From assembly GCA_033794685.1 (NCBI GenBank), contig JARAYZ010000001.1: DNA of 64,000 nt; one strand, given 5' to 3'. This DNA comes from Lentzea sp033794685 (GTDB taxonomy: Bacteria > Actinomycetota > Actinomycetes > Mycobacteriales > Pseudonocardiaceae). Both the position numbers and the translations under genes were made by a program. Every line of letters starts with the position of its first letter. Within the stretch, counting starts at the first letter, position 1. Below, piece after piece: positions 33,907 through 42,675 of the stretch. The notes under the pieces were generated by a model. It was not told the origin of the DNA. It did no database searches and saw only the letters and a program-made list of their open reading frames with translations.

Positions 33907-36022
33907 CTGCGCCTTCTTCCACTGAGCCCTCGTCGACCGGAAGGGCCACCTCCCTCGCCGCGTCCGGACCCTGCTCCAGCAGGACGCGGAACCCCGCCTC
34001 GTCGAGGACGGGGACCTTCAGCGAGACGGCCTTGTCGTACTTGGATCCTGGCGAGTCGCCGACCACCACGAAAGCGGTTTTCTTGGACACCGAGCCCGCC
34101 GCCTTGCCGCCGCGGGCGAGGATCGACTCCTTCGCCGAGTCGCGTGAGTACTCCGTCAGCGAGCCGGTGACCACGATGGACAGACCCTCGAGGTTGCGCA
34201 CGATCGACTCGTCGCGCTCGTCCTCCATCCGCACGCCCGCGGCCCGCCAGCGCTCCACGACGCCCTGGCGCCACTCGGTCTCACGCCACTCGACCACGGC
34301 CGTCGCGATGGTCTGGCCGACGCCCTCGGCGCCGGCGAGAGCCTCCTCGGGAGCCTCGACGATCGCGTCCATCGAGCCGAACTGCTGCGCCAGCGCGCGG
34401 GCCGCCGTCGGGCCGACGTGGCGGATCGACAGCGCGACCAGCACCCTCCACAGAGGACGCTCCTTCGCCGCCGCCAGGTTGTCGATCAGCTTCAGCGCGT
34501 TCGCCGACAGCTCGCCCTTCATCGTCAGGAAGCGCTCGACCTGCCGCAACGCGTCCGCGTCGAGGTCGAACAGGTCGGCCTCGTTCGTGTAGATCGTGGA
34601 CTCGGTGATCGCGGCCGCGGCCTCGTAGCCGAGCACCTCGATGTCGAGCGCGGCACGGGAGGCCAGGTACGCCAGGCGTTCGCGCAGCTGACCGGGGCAC
34701 GTCTCCGCGTTGGGGCAGCGGATGTCGACGTCGCCCTCCTTCATCGGGCGCAGCACCGAGTTGCACTCGGGACAGCGGGTCGGCATCTCGAACTCGCGCG
34801 CGTCGGCCGGGCGCGCGGCCAGCACCGGGCCGAGCACCTCGGGGATCACGTCGCCCGCCTTGCGGATGACGATGCGGTCGCCGATCAGCACGCCCTTGCG
34901 CTTGACCTCCGACCCGTTGTGCAGCGTGGCCCGCGCGACCGTCGAGCCCGCCACCTTCACCGGCTCCATCAGCGCGAACGGCGTCACCCGGCCCGTGCGG
35001 CCCACCTGGACCTGGATGTCGAGCAGCGTGGTGGTGGCCTCCTCCGGCGGGTACTTGTACGCGATGGCCCACCTCGGCGCCCGCGACGTCGTGCCCAGGC
35101 GCCGCTGCAACGACACCTCGTCGACCTTGACCACCAGCCCGTCGATCTCGTGGACCGCGTCGTGCCGGTGCTCGCCCCAGTACTCGACCTTCTTGCGGAC
35201 ATCCGCCGGGTCGGTGAGCACCTCGGTGTGCGGGGACGTCGGCAGGCCCCACGCTTTCAGCGCCTCGTACGCGAGCGACTGGCTGGCGGCGTCGAAGCCC
35301 TGGGACTTGCCGATGCCGTGGCAGATCATCCGCAGCTTGCGCGACGCGGTGACCTTCGGGTCTTTCTGCCGGAGCGATCCTGCCGCCGTGTTGCGCGGGT
35401 TCGCGAACGGCGGCTTGCCCTGCTCGACCAGCGAGGCGTTCAGGGCCAGGAAGTCGTCCACCGCGAAGAAGACCTCGCCGCGCACCTCGACCAGATCCGG
35501 CACCGGGTACTCGGCGGACCCCTTCAGCACCACCGGGACGTCCGCGATCGTGCGGACGTTCAGCGTCACGTCCTCGCCCGTGCGGCCGTCGCCCCTGGTC
35601 AACGCCCGCGTCAGCCGGCCCTTCTCGTAGAGCAGGTTGATCGCGAGGCCGTCGATCTTCAGCTCGCACAGGAAGTGCGTGCCGGCGCCGATCTCCTTCT
35701 GGACGCGCTCGAACCAGCCCGTCAGCTCGTCCTGGGCGAAGACGTTGTCCAGGCTGAGCATGCGCTCCAGGTGGTCGACCGCCTTGAACTCGGTCGAGAA
35801 GGTGCCGCCGACGAGCTGCGTCGGCGACTCCGGTGTCGCGAGGCCGGGATGCTCGGCCTCCATGGCCTCGAGCCGCTTGAGCAACGTGTCGAACTCACCA
35901 TCGGTGACGATCGGGTCGTCCAGCACGTAGTACCGGAACTGGTGCGAGCGCACCTCTTCCGCGAGCACGGCATGCCGCTCGCGCACCTCTGCGGGGACGT
36001 CTTCAAGGCTCTCGCTGGTCAC
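33899..36022 (-). CDS. ligA: NAD-dependent DNA ligase
   Basis: Seals nicks in DNA during replication and repair, using NAD+. It is 707 residues with the full domain order: Ia and adenylation domain with the catalytic Lys in CELKIDGLAINLLYE, OB fold, Cys4 zinc finger (CPECN ... CPNAETC), helix-hairpin-helix region, and a C-terminal BRCT domain starting LEGLSIVVTGSL. ATG at 36022. The C-terminal tail is acidic and overlaps the downstream GNAT gene. Confidence 0.98.
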   Translation of the reverse strand: MTSESLEDVPAEVRERHAVLAEEVRSHQFRYYVLDDPIVTDGEFDTLLKRLEAMEAEHPGLATPESPTQLVGGTFSTEFKAVDHLERMLSLDNVFAQDELTGWFERVQKEIGAGTHFLCELKIDGLAINLLYEKGRLTRALTRGDGRTGEDVTLNVRTIADVPVVLKGSAEYPVPDLVEVRGEVFFAVDDFLALNASLVEQGKPPFANPRNTAAGSLRQKDPKVTASRKLRMICHGIGKSQGFDAASQSLAYEALKAWGLPTSPHTEVLTDPADVRKKVEYWGEHRHDAVHEIDGLVVKVDEVSLQRRLGTTSRAPRWAIAYKYPPEEATTTLLDIQVQVGRTGRVTPFALMEPVKVAGSTVARATLHNGSEVKRKGVLIGDRIVIRKAGDVIPEVLGPVLAARPADAREFEMPTRCPECNSVLRPMKEGDVDIRCPNAETCPGQLRERLAYLASRAALDIEVLGYEAAAAITESTIYTNEADLFDLDADALRQVERFLTMKGELSANALKLIDNLAAAKERPLWRVLVALSIRHVGPTAARALAQQFGSMDAIVEAPEEALAGAEGVGQTIATAVVEWRETEWRQGVVERWRAAGVRMEDERDESIVRNLEGLSIVVTGSLTEYSRDSAKESILARGGKAAGSVSKKTAFVVVGDSPGSKYDKAVSLKVPVLDEAGFRVLLEQGPDAAREVALPVDEGSVEEGADG

Positions 36023-36055
36023 GTCACACAGCTTAGTGACCAGGTCCGACAGTTT

Positions 36056-36709
36056 TCAGCGGTCCGAAACCCCGGCGAGTTCGCGTACCAGGGAACGCAG
36101 CTCCAGCAGGCTGATCGTGCCCTGCGGCTCCAGTTCCGCGGTCTCCACGCGCCGCAGCCGCTCCCCCGCCAGCCGCTCGCCGAGAGTGACGTCGAGGGGC
36201 AGGAACGTCATCGTCTGCCGGTGCTGGTCGCTCAGGTCCGCGAGCGCCGGGTGGTAGACCGCGACGTCCACGACGTCACCGTCCACCTGGGCCACCACGC
36301 GGTAGTCGCCGAGCCGCACCTTCACCTGGCCGAGGTTGACGATCACCTCGGTCGGGTCCGGCACCGGCGGCACCGAGTCGTGGAACTCCCACACCATGTC
36401 CGACGGCGGCGCCGCCTCGATCCACGCGTCGGTGTACGGGCGCAGCCTCGGGTCCTCCTGACCCGTGACCACCAGTGCGTACATGGCCAGGTGGCCCTGT
36501 TCGAGCGAGAACCTCAGGTCCGGGTGCAGCCCGCTCACCAGGTCCTGCAACTCGTCCTCGACCCGGTGCGGTTCGCCGTCGCCGAGCGCCGCGCTGACCG
36601 CCGGCACCAGCTCGAACCACCGTTCCCAGAAGCGTTGCGCTGCTTCCTCCGCGTTCGGCACGTGGGTCGGGGCGACGTCTTCGGCTTTGCGGCGGCGGAA
36701 CCACTTCAT
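36056..36709 (-). CDS. Hypothetical protein (217 aa)
   Basis: ATG at 36709 (MKWFRRRKAEDVAP). It is mostly alternating helix and strand with acidic patches and no cysteines; the central WIEAAPPSDMVWEFHDS and C-terminal LLELRSLVRELAGVSDR are helical. There is no signal peptide; the basic N-terminus is followed by soluble sequence. It lies upstream of ligA on the same strand (33 bp gap) and next to the YdeI-like gene, so it may be part of the ligA transcription unit. No family is assigned. Confidence 0.75.
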   Translation of the reverse strand: MKWFRRRKAEDVAPTHVPNAEEAAQRFWERWFELVPAVSAALGDGEPHRVEDELQDLVSGLHPDLRFSLEQGHLAMYALVVTGQEDPRLRPYTDAWIEAAPPSDMVWEFHDSVPPVPDPTEVIVNLGQVKVRLGDYRVVAQVDGDVVDVAVYHPALADLSDQHRQTMTFLPLDVTLGERLAGERLRRVETAELEPQGTISLLELRSLVRELAGVSDR

Positions 36710-36714
36710 GATTC

Positions 36715-37272
36715 TCAAGAGTAGAGCTTTCGTCCGTCCGCCAGCATTTGAACGAACTGGGCGATGCGCTTCTGCCTCGTCTCCGGCCTCTTCGCGTCGT
36801 GGATGCGCAGCAGCACGGCGTACCGGTTCTGGCTGTTCAGCGTCTTGAAGAACTCGGCGGCCCGAGGGTTGGCGTTCAGCGCCTCGGTCAGGTCGTCCGG
36901 CACCTCGATGGTCGCCGGCCCCGCGTACGCCGCGTCCCAGCGTCCGTCGGCCTTGGCCTTCTCGATCTCGGCGAGCCCCGCCGGCAGCATCTTGCCCGCG
37001 GCGATGAGTTCCTCGACCTTGCCGCAGTTGCGCTTGGACCACTTGCTGCGCGGCCTTCGCGGCGTCCAGCGCTGCGAGTAGTAGGTCTCGTCCACGGACC
37101 GCGTGAGCCCGTCGATCCACCCGTGGCACAGCGCGACGTCTAGCGCCTCGGCATAGGTGATCGTCTTGATCCCCGAGCCCTTCTTGGCGTACTTGAGCCA
37201 CAGCTCGGTCTCGTTCGCGCCGTTCTCGTGCAACCACGCGTCGAACTGCGCGGGTTCCTCGAAGACGATCAA
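36715..37272 (-). CDS. YdeI/OmpD-associated family protein
   Basis: 185 residues with the family's N-terminal EPAQFDAWLHENGANETELWLKYAKKG, the CHGWIDGLTRSVDETYY motif and the C-terminal helix LRIHDAKRPETRQKRI. The biochemical role is unknown; some members affect antimicrobial peptide sensitivity. It overlaps the downstream LppU-like gene region by 4 bp at its start and lies 5 bp before the hypothetical gene at 36709. Confidence 0.9.
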   Translation of the reverse strand: MIVFEEPAQFDAWLHENGANETELWLKYAKKGSGIKTITYAEALDVALCHGWIDGLTRSVDETYYSQRWTPRRPRSKWSKRNCGKVEELIAAGKMLPAGLAEIEKAKADGRWDAAYAGPATIEVPDDLTEALNANPRAAEFFKTLNSQNRYAVLLRIHDAKRPETRQKRIAQFVQMLADGRKLYS

Positions 37273-37784
37273 CGCACCCTCCTCAGGCAGAGCGTCATCT
37301 CCTCATAGGGAACACCGAGTTCGGCCTCTTCGGGGCAACTTTCGCTCGCGATCTCGACGACCTGCACGTTCACCCGCGGCGCCGCGCAGTCGAACTTGGA
37401 CACGACGGACCGCTGCAGGTCGTCGGTGTCGAACTCGAAGCAGTCGCCCTCGGCCGCGTTGGGCAGCAGGCACAGCGCGGCGTTGTGCCTGGTGTCGCGC
37501 AACACCTTGTAGTCGCCGCGCGGACACTTGCCGCTCGTGTCGCCGAGGACGGTGCCGATCTTCAACGCGGCTTTCGCGCCCTTGCAGTCGACGACGGTCA
37601 GGCCCAGGTCGTTCTCGCCCGGCCCGTCGAACCTCACGCAGTTGCCCTTCTCCGCCTTGGAGTAGTCGGTGAGGAACACCGGCACCGTCGGCGCGGGTTC
37701 GTCTTCTTCGCTGAACCCCCACCACACGGCGAGATAGGCGACCACGGCAAGTACGCACACCATCACGGTCTGTCTCACGACCAC
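37269..37784 (-). CDS. LppU/SCO3897-like membrane-anchored protein
   Basis: About 171 residues. An N-terminal membrane helix (VMVCVLAVVAYLAVWWGF) is followed by an extracytoplasmic domain with repeated Cys pairs: GNCVRF ... VDCKG, GKCPRG ... ALCLLP, GDCFEF ... FDCAA, ESCPE ... LCLRR, the pattern of LppU-type proteins. The start is uncertain: GTG at 37784 is used, but a GTG at 37838 or ATG at 37763 is possible. Its stop overlaps the YdeI-like start by 4 bp. Confidence 0.75.
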   Translation of the reverse strand: MVVRQTVMVCVLAVVAYLAVWWGFSEEDEPAPTVPVFLTDYSKAEKGNCVRFDGPGENDLGLTVVDCKGAKAALKIGTVLGDTSGKCPRGDYKVLRDTRHNAALCLLPNAAEGDCFEFDTDDLQRSVVSKFDCAAPRVNVQVVEIASESCPEEAELGVPYEEMTLCLRRVR

Positions 37785-37849
37785 GCCGCGGAGTATGGCG
37801 GCAGAAACTGAGTGGCGCGCGGCGACGCGTTTGGCCACAGTGCGGGGTC

Positions 37850-38329
37850 ATGCTGATCCGGCGGGAGACACCCGCAGACATCGACGCCATCCGCGACGTG
37901 ACCAACCTGGCCTTCAAGGACGGGCCGGAGGCTCCGCTGATCGACTGGCTGCGTGCCGACGAAGGCTGGATCCCGGAGTTGTCGCTGGTGGAGGACGGTG
38001 TTCTCGGCCACGTGGTGTGTACGCGCGGGTACGTCGGCGACGTGCCCGCCCTCGGACTCGGGCCGATCGCCGTGCACCCGTCGCACCAGCGGGCGGGGAT
38101 CGGGTCGGCGCTCGTGCACGCCGTGCTCGGCGCGGCGGAGGCTCGGGGCGAGCGCGCGGTCATCCTGCTGGGTGACCCCGGGTACTACTCGCGCTTCGGT
38201 TTCCGGCTCGCCTCGGAGTTCGGGATCACGCCGCCGGATTCCGCGTGGGCGCCGCACTTCCAGGCCCGGCTGTTCGGGGACGTGCCCGCGGGAGCGTTCC
38301 GGTACGCGGAGCCGTTCAACCGGCTTTGA
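37850..38329 (+). CDS. GNAT acetyltransferase
   Basis: 159 residues. GNAT motif A: GPIAVHPSHQRAGIGSALVHAV. The downstream segment LLGDPGYYSRFGF matches the YhbS-like group of N-acetyltransferases. ATG at 37850 with GGGG just upstream. It is divergent from the LppU-like gene and overlaps the convergent lysozyme-like gene by 14 bp at its 3' end. The acceptor is unknown. Confidence 0.9.
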   Translation: MLIRRETPADIDAIRDVTNLAFKDGPEAPLIDWLRADEGWIPELSLVEDGVLGHVVCTRGYVGDVPALGLGPIAVHPSHQRAGIGSALVHAVLGAAEARGERAVILLGDPGYYSRFGFRLASEFGITPPDSAWAPHFQARLFGDVPAGAFRYAEPFNRL

Positions 38330-39452
38330 GCACCTTGCCTTCCGCCGTGCGCGCGTAGACCGTGCCGTCGGGTTGTGCGGACACGGTGTCGATGAAACGG
38401 ACCTCGGTGAGCGCTTCCCACGTGGTGGTGAGGCGGTGCGGGCGGCCGTTGATGATCGTGTAGAGGCCGACCGTCCCGTCTGGACGGAGCACCGCTTCCG
38501 GGGAGGCTTCGAGGCCGCCGGCGATCTCGCGCCAGATGCCGGCGGCGCTCGCCATGAGCTTGGTGCCGGAGCGGACGTAGACGGAGGCGGAGCCGTCCGG
38601 GTAGGTGATGACGGACGGCTTGCCGGTGGCGAAGCCGGTGGGGCTCAGCGGAATCGATCCCGACTGGCGGGCCCCCTGGGGGGATTCGGCCCCCATCCCA
38701 ATCATCCCAAGCGGGTCTGACAATTTCGCGACGCTGCCGTCGGTCAAGATCGCGTACAGGTCGACCGTCCCGTCCGGACGTGCCACCGCCTCCGGGTCAC
38801 CGGCCACGCCCGACGCCACCACCCGCGAGGCCCCGCCCGCCAGTGCTCTGACCTCGCCACGAGCCGTCCGCGCGTACACGGACCGCCCGGCCGCCGAAGG
38901 CCGTCCCACGAAGTCGCCGGACATGCTCAACCGCACACCATCGGCCCACACGTCGCCGTCCAGCACCACGTGGACGACCCCGCCGACCACCTCGGGACCG
39001 CCCTGCCACGCTTGCCGCATCATCGCCCCGGCCCGTGTCTCGGCCTGGTCGTACCGCTCCGGACAACACGACCGCTGCACCGCGTCGGCGAGCAGTCCGG
39101 CGGACAGACCGGGCTTGTCCACCCGCACCGCGTACTCGAAGAACCGCCGCGCCGCGTAGGACACGTCCATGATCTGCTCGGGTGTCCCCCACCCCATCGA
39201 CGGCCGCTGCTGGAACACGCCCAGCGAGTCGCGGTCGCCGCACGACAGGTTGTTCATGTGCGACTCGACCCAGCCGGCCTCGAAGCCGGCGAGCATCACC
39301 TTGTCGCTCACGCGCAGAGAAAGACCAACGGCGTGCACGGCGCGGATGACGTCCGCGTCGTGCACGCCGGGAACTCGGCACCTCACGTCCAGCGGCAACG
39401 CGTGTGCCGTACCGGACATGAGCAGAACGAAGACCAGCGCGAGCCTCAGCAC
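38316..39452 (-). CDS. Secreted lysozyme-like protein with C-terminal beta-propeller-like repeats
   Basis: 378 residues. The signal peptide (VLRLALVFVLLMSGTAHA) leads into a lytic-transglycosylase-like region with VMLAGFEAGWVESHMNNL and DSLGVFQQRPSMGWGT, a fingerprint of actinobacterial lysozyme-like cell-wall proteins. The second half has repeats of the form (R/Y)PDG(T/S)-x-x-(L/V)Y, four or more copies (for example ARPDGTVDLYAI and LRPDGTVGLYTI), like a lectin-type propeller. This suggests a wall-cleaving enzyme with a carbohydrate-binding tail. The GTG at 39452 has only a weak site. It follows the GH9 gene on the same strand, 38 bp away. Confidence 0.8.
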   Translation of the reverse strand: MLRLALVFVLLMSGTAHALPLDVRCRVPGVHDADVIRAVHAVGLSLRVSDKVMLAGFEAGWVESHMNNLSCGDRDSLGVFQQRPSMGWGTPEQIMDVSYAARRFFEYAVRVDKPGLSAGLLADAVQRSCCPERYDQAETRAGAMMRQAWQGGPEVVGGVVHVVLDGDVWADGVRLSMSGDFVGRPSAAGRSVYARTARGEVRALAGGASRVVASGVAGDPEAVARPDGTVDLYAILTDGSVAKLSDPLGMIGMGAESPQGARQSGSIPLSPTGFATGKPSVITYPDGSASVYVRSGTKLMASAAGIWREIAGGLEASPEAVLRPDGTVGLYTIINGRPHRLTTTWEALTEVRFIDTVSAQPDGTVYARTAEGKVLKAG

Positions 39453-39490
39453 AAGTCCGAATTGGACACCGAGGCCCGCACCGGCGCCAC

Positions 39491-41344
39491 TCAGGAGTGG
39501 GCGATCAGCGAGAAGCCGAGCACGCCCGTCGCCGTGAAGTCGATGGCCGGCTCCGAACTCGGCCACGAGCGCAGGTCGTCGGCGAACACGGACTTCGCGG
39601 AGTTGAACTCGAGCGTGTACGGCTTGGTGCAGCTGACGGAACCCGGCGGCATCTCACCGAGGTCGCCGAACAGGGAGGCGTCGTTCGGGCCGTTGATCAC
39701 GGCGCCGACCAGCACCTTCGAGCCACCGTTGACGGAACCGGAGAGGTTCGCGGCCTGGTGGTGCGGGCACTCGGGGAACTTCGTGCCGACGCCGACGATC
39801 AGCGAGGTGCCCCACGCGTTGGTGCCGAGGGCGAAGCCGCGCTGCTGCGTGCCGAAGGTCGAGTACTCCTTCGAGCCGGTGAGCTTCTGGTACAGCGCCG
39901 CGGTGGTGATGTAGCCGAACGTGCGCGAGCCGACGTCCCAGGTCTCGACGTTGGCGGCGGTGCGGAACGGCGAGGTCTTGGCCGCGTCCGCGCCCTTCTT
40001 CAGCTGGCGCTGGATGTCGCCCACGATCTGCTTCTCGGTCACCTCGGCGCCGGGAACGCCCTTCTTCAGCAACGGCGCGAGGTCCGCGTGCCCCAGAGCG
40101 GAGATGTTGTAGACGTTGAGCGTGTCCGGGTCCTGCGTCGCCAGGAACTCCTTGGCCCAGTGGGTGGCCGCGCGGGCGAACTGGCCGTAACGCTTGTCGT
40201 GCAACGCCTTGGCGGCCAGTGCGAGCTGCGTCGCGCCGAACTCCATGTCGTCGGTCCACGACTCTTCGGGGTAGTACGCGTGCGGGAACGCCGTCACGAG
40301 CTCGCCGACGTTCTCGGTCTTGGCCAGTGCGAAGAGCTGTGCGGCCTTGTCCAGGTACGAACGGGCGACGCGCGGGTTGCGGTGCGCCTCGATCTGGGCG
40401 GCCAGCGCGAACGAGCCGGCCACGCGGCCGACCAGGTTCGGACTGATCTTCTCGCCGGCGACGTTCGCGCGGAAGACGGGGCGGTGCTTGATGAAGTACT
40501 CGCTGTCGCCGGGCTTGACGTTCAGCTGGTCGTCGGCCTCGGGCAGGCGCCACACGTCGTGGTCGCCGACGAACCCGAACTCCTCGGAGCCGGTGCCGAT
40601 GCCGACCTGCGCGTAGAGCGTGCCGGTCTTCTCGTCCCACGCCTTGTCGAGCCACTTGAGGCCGAACTTGGCCTCGTCGTACAGGGCGTCGTTGTGCTTG
40701 TTGCGCAACGCCAGCAGCATCGACGCCGTGGAGTACGACGACGCGTGCGTGAACTTCACGAAGTCACCGGCGTCGAACCAGCCACCCTCGAGGTCGACCT
40801 TCGCGCCCGTCGGCTTCAGCGGAGCCGCGATCTGGTCGCCGCCCTCGCCCGCGAACACCGGCGCCTCGTAGACGAGCCCCTCGCGGTCGGTGAGGTGCGC
40901 GGGCTTGCGGTTCAGCCTGCCGGGGATGACGTCGGCGCCGTCGCGCTGCGCCTGGAAGAACTCGACGGTGTTGTGCGCGACCGGCGAGAACAGCTTCTTC
41001 AGCGAGTCGACCTTGAACACCGGAGAGGTCGTCGAGCCGACCTTGATCCGGTACGTCCCCGACTTCTTCAACGCGGAGAAGTCGATCGGGTGCACGGCGG
41101 GGAACGTGTCGCTCCACGACCCCGTCGAGGCGCCCGTCTTCCCGGTCAGCACGGTCCGGCCGCGGCTGTCCACGACGGAGAACCTGGTGTCGGCGGCACC
41201 TCCGAGCACGTACGCGTGCTTCTGCTCGGAGGTGCCGAACCCGACCTGGTCCAGCCGGATCTGGCCGGTGGGGGCGGCCTGTGCAGGCGCCACGACCACG
41301 CCTGTGAGCACTGCGGCGACGAGTGCCGCAAGTCTGATGCGCAT
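39491..41344 (-). CDS. Secreted glycoside hydrolase family 9 protein
   Basis: 617 residues: signal peptide (residues 1-23), an Ig-like CelD_N domain (IRLDQVGFGTSEQKHAYVL), then the GH9 (alpha/alpha)6 barrel. Catalytic Asp lies in GGWFDAGDFVKFTHASSYST, active-site His in ECPHHQAAN, and the acid Glu probably in SSEPAIDFTATG near the end. It probably acts on beta-1,4-glucans such as cellulose or related polymers. ATG at 41344. A 17-bp palindrome lies 42 bp upstream (41386), likely an operator. Confidence 0.9.
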   Translation of the reverse strand: MRIRLAALVAAVLTGVVVAPAQAAPTGQIRLDQVGFGTSEQKHAYVLGGAADTRFSVVDSRGRTVLTGKTGASTGSWSDTFPAVHPIDFSALKKSGTYRIKVGSTTSPVFKVDSLKKLFSPVAHNTVEFFQAQRDGADVIPGRLNRKPAHLTDREGLVYEAPVFAGEGGDQIAAPLKPTGAKVDLEGGWFDAGDFVKFTHASSYSTASMLLALRNKHNDALYDEAKFGLKWLDKAWDEKTGTLYAQVGIGTGSEEFGFVGDHDVWRLPEADDQLNVKPGDSEYFIKHRPVFRANVAGEKISPNLVGRVAGSFALAAQIEAHRNPRVARSYLDKAAQLFALAKTENVGELVTAFPHAYYPEESWTDDMEFGATQLALAAKALHDKRYGQFARAATHWAKEFLATQDPDTLNVYNISALGHADLAPLLKKGVPGAEVTEKQIVGDIQRQLKKGADAAKTSPFRTAANVETWDVGSRTFGYITTAALYQKLTGSKEYSTFGTQQRGFALGTNAWGTSLIVGVGTKFPECPHHQAANLSGSVNGGSKVLVGAVINGPNDASLFGDLGEMPPGSVSCTKPYTLEFNSAKSVFADDLRSWPSSEPAIDFTATGVLGFSLIAHS

Positions 41345-41385
41345 GAGGGGAACTCCCGGTCCAGGCCTCGGCGTTCGGCCTTCGG

Positions 41386-41402
41386 TTAAGAAAGTTTCCT
41401 AA
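41386..41402. promoter_or_regulatory. Palindromic operator upstream of the GH9 gene
   Basis: TTAAGAAAGTTTCCTAA: a 17-bp palindrome, mirrored except for one pair of positions and the central base. It lies between the GH9 start and the next gene's stop, where a repressor or activator of secreted glycanases could bind. The motif is seen directly; the regulator is unknown. Confidence 0.6.
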
Positions 41403-41436
41403 TAGTTCGCAGCAGACTAGCCGCACAAACCGGACA

Positions 41437-42438
41437 TCACCAGCCCTCGGGCGGTTCCGAAAAGGCAGACGAGAGATCACGGGTCAGCGACAGCGCGCGT
41501 TTGACCCAAGTGGACGTCGCACCCGCTAGACCGCACGTCGGAGTGGGCAGCGCCCTCTCGGCGAGGATCGACCGCGGGAAGCCGAGACGGTCGACCAGGG
41601 TGAACGCCCGCTGCCCCAGCTCCTTCAGCGTCACCGGCACACCGGGGTCGAGGCTCGGCACCAGCCCGAGCGCGAGCGTCGTGCCCGCCTCCCAGGTCTC
41701 GCCGATCTCGTCGAGCGCCTCTGCACCCTTGATCAACGTCGCGTCGAACGCGATCGCCGTCGCGCCCGCTTCGCGCAGCAACGTCAGCGGCGGGTGCGGC
41801 GCGCAGCAGTGCACCATCACCTCGTGGCCCTTCAACGCCTCGATGACGGTCGCAAGGACCGCACGGGCGTCCGGACCCGGCACGGCGGGCACTGTGCCGA
41901 GCTTGGACGGCGTCGGCAGCAGACCCTGCAGCACGGCGGGCAGGCCCGGTTCGTCGATCTGCACGACGACCTTCGCTTTGGTGCGCTTGGCGACCTCGGC
42001 CGCGTGCAGACGGAGCCCCTCGGCAAGGGACTCGGAGAACTCCTTCACGGCGCCACGGTCCGTGAGCACCCGATGGCCGCGCATCAGCTCGATGTTCGAC
42101 ATGAGCGTCCACGGCCCGACGGCCTGCACCTTGACCGTCTCGGGGTGCGCACCCGCGCGTTCCAACGCCTCGTCGAACGCGTCCAGGTCACCACGCAGAA
42201 GATCGACGGCACGGCGGTGGTCACGGCCGGGGCGGGGGGTCACCCGATAACCGGAGGTGACGACCTCGATCGCCAGGTCGACGAGCAGGCCGGCGGTGCG
42301 GCCGACCATGTCCGCGCCGACCCCCCGGCCAGGCAGCTCCGGGACGTGCGGCAGCTCAGGCAGTTCTCCGACGACGACGCGCGCCGCCTCGTCGATGTCG
42401 GTTCCGGGCAGCGATCCAATACCAGTTGCTCCACGCAC
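41437..42438 (-). CDS. Methionine synthase-like (MetE C-terminal domain) protein
   Basis: 333 residues, cobalamin-independent methionine synthase C-terminal fold only: GIGSLPGTD, GVGADMVGRTAGLL, QIDEPGLPAVLQG, and the zinc ligands in VMVHCCAPHPPL and TPTCGLAG. Methyl transfer to homocysteine is the family role; the short form lacks the N-terminal domain and its in vivo substrate is not established. A homologue sits next to ligA in M. tuberculosis. GTG at 42438 is chosen because the chitinase control region lies just upstream (42474-42514); an ATG at 42486 would overlap it. Confidence 0.85.
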   Translation of the reverse strand: MRGATGIGSLPGTDIDEAARVVVGELPELPHVPELPGRGVGADMVGRTAGLLVDLAIEVVTSGYRVTPRPGRDHRRAVDLLRGDLDAFDEALERAGAHPETVKVQAVGPWTLMSNIELMRGHRVLTDRGAVKEFSESLAEGLRLHAAEVAKRTKAKVVVQIDEPGLPAVLQGLLPTPSKLGTVPAVPGPDARAVLATVIEALKGHEVMVHCCAPHPPLTLLREAGATAIAFDATLIKGAEALDEIGETWEAGTTLALGLVPSLDPGVPVTLKELGQRAFTLVDRLGFPRSILAERALPTPTCGLAGATSTWVKRALSLTRDLSSAFSEPPEGW

Positions 42439-42473
42439 CCGCCGAATTGTTCCACTGTCCGGCGGACAGAAGA

Positions 42474-42514
42474 GGTCTAGACCCATTGACGCTATGGTCT
42501 AGGCCACTTACCGT
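42474..42514 (+). promoter_or_regulatory. Chitinase promoter with two DasR-type (dre) sites
   Basis: -35 TTGACG (42486-42491), 17-bp spacer, -10 TACCGT (42509-42514). GGTCTAGACC (42474-42483) lies just before the -35 and GGTCTAGGCC (42496-42505) between the boxes. Each matches 12 of 16 positions of the consensus dre element of DasR, and the arrangement of paired sites around the -35 is like Streptomyces chitinase promoters. It points at the ATG at 42627. Confidence 0.7.
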
Positions 42515-42553
42515 GATTGAGCAGGCGCTGAACGTACGGGCGCCTCCCTGTAC

Positions 42554-42593
42554 GTGGTGCAGGACCGCGACGCGCCCCGTGGTCCTGCACCAC
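42554..42593. repeat. Perfect 13-bp inverted repeat in the chitinase leader
   Basis: GTGGTGCAGGACC at 42554-42566 and GGTCCTGCACCAC at 42581-42593, with a 14-nt loop, between the promoter and the ATG. It may be a 5' UTR hairpin or be linked to the left end of the element at 42676. Confidence 0.65.
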
Positions 42594-42626
42594 TCCCTTC
42601 CTCCCCTGCCGGAAGGACCACACCCG

Positions 42627-42675
42627 ATGGCCCGCTTTGCCGTCTTCGCCGCCGGGGCCGCCACCGCACTGGGAA
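42627..42675 (+). pseudogene. 5' remnant of a chitinase gene (start and partial signal peptide)
   Basis: The ATG at 42627 follows GGAAGGA and codes a signal-peptide-like start (MARFAVFAAGAATALG), after which the frame runs into sequence antisense to a transposase remnant. The promoter has dre sites and a GH18 C-terminus lies beyond the element, so this is read as the front of a chitinase whose middle has been lost. The breakpoint near 42675 is approximate. Confidence 0.6.

Noticed and set aside
34418..36724. Open frame of 768 codons on the plus strand
   Set aside because: Antisense of ligA, whose own frame has every ligase motif.
42471..42486. ATG at 42486 as start of the methionine-synthase-like gene
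   Set aside because: It would overlap the first dre-like site and the -35 of the opposite promoter; the GTG at 42438 leaves the control region free. It is not fully excluded.
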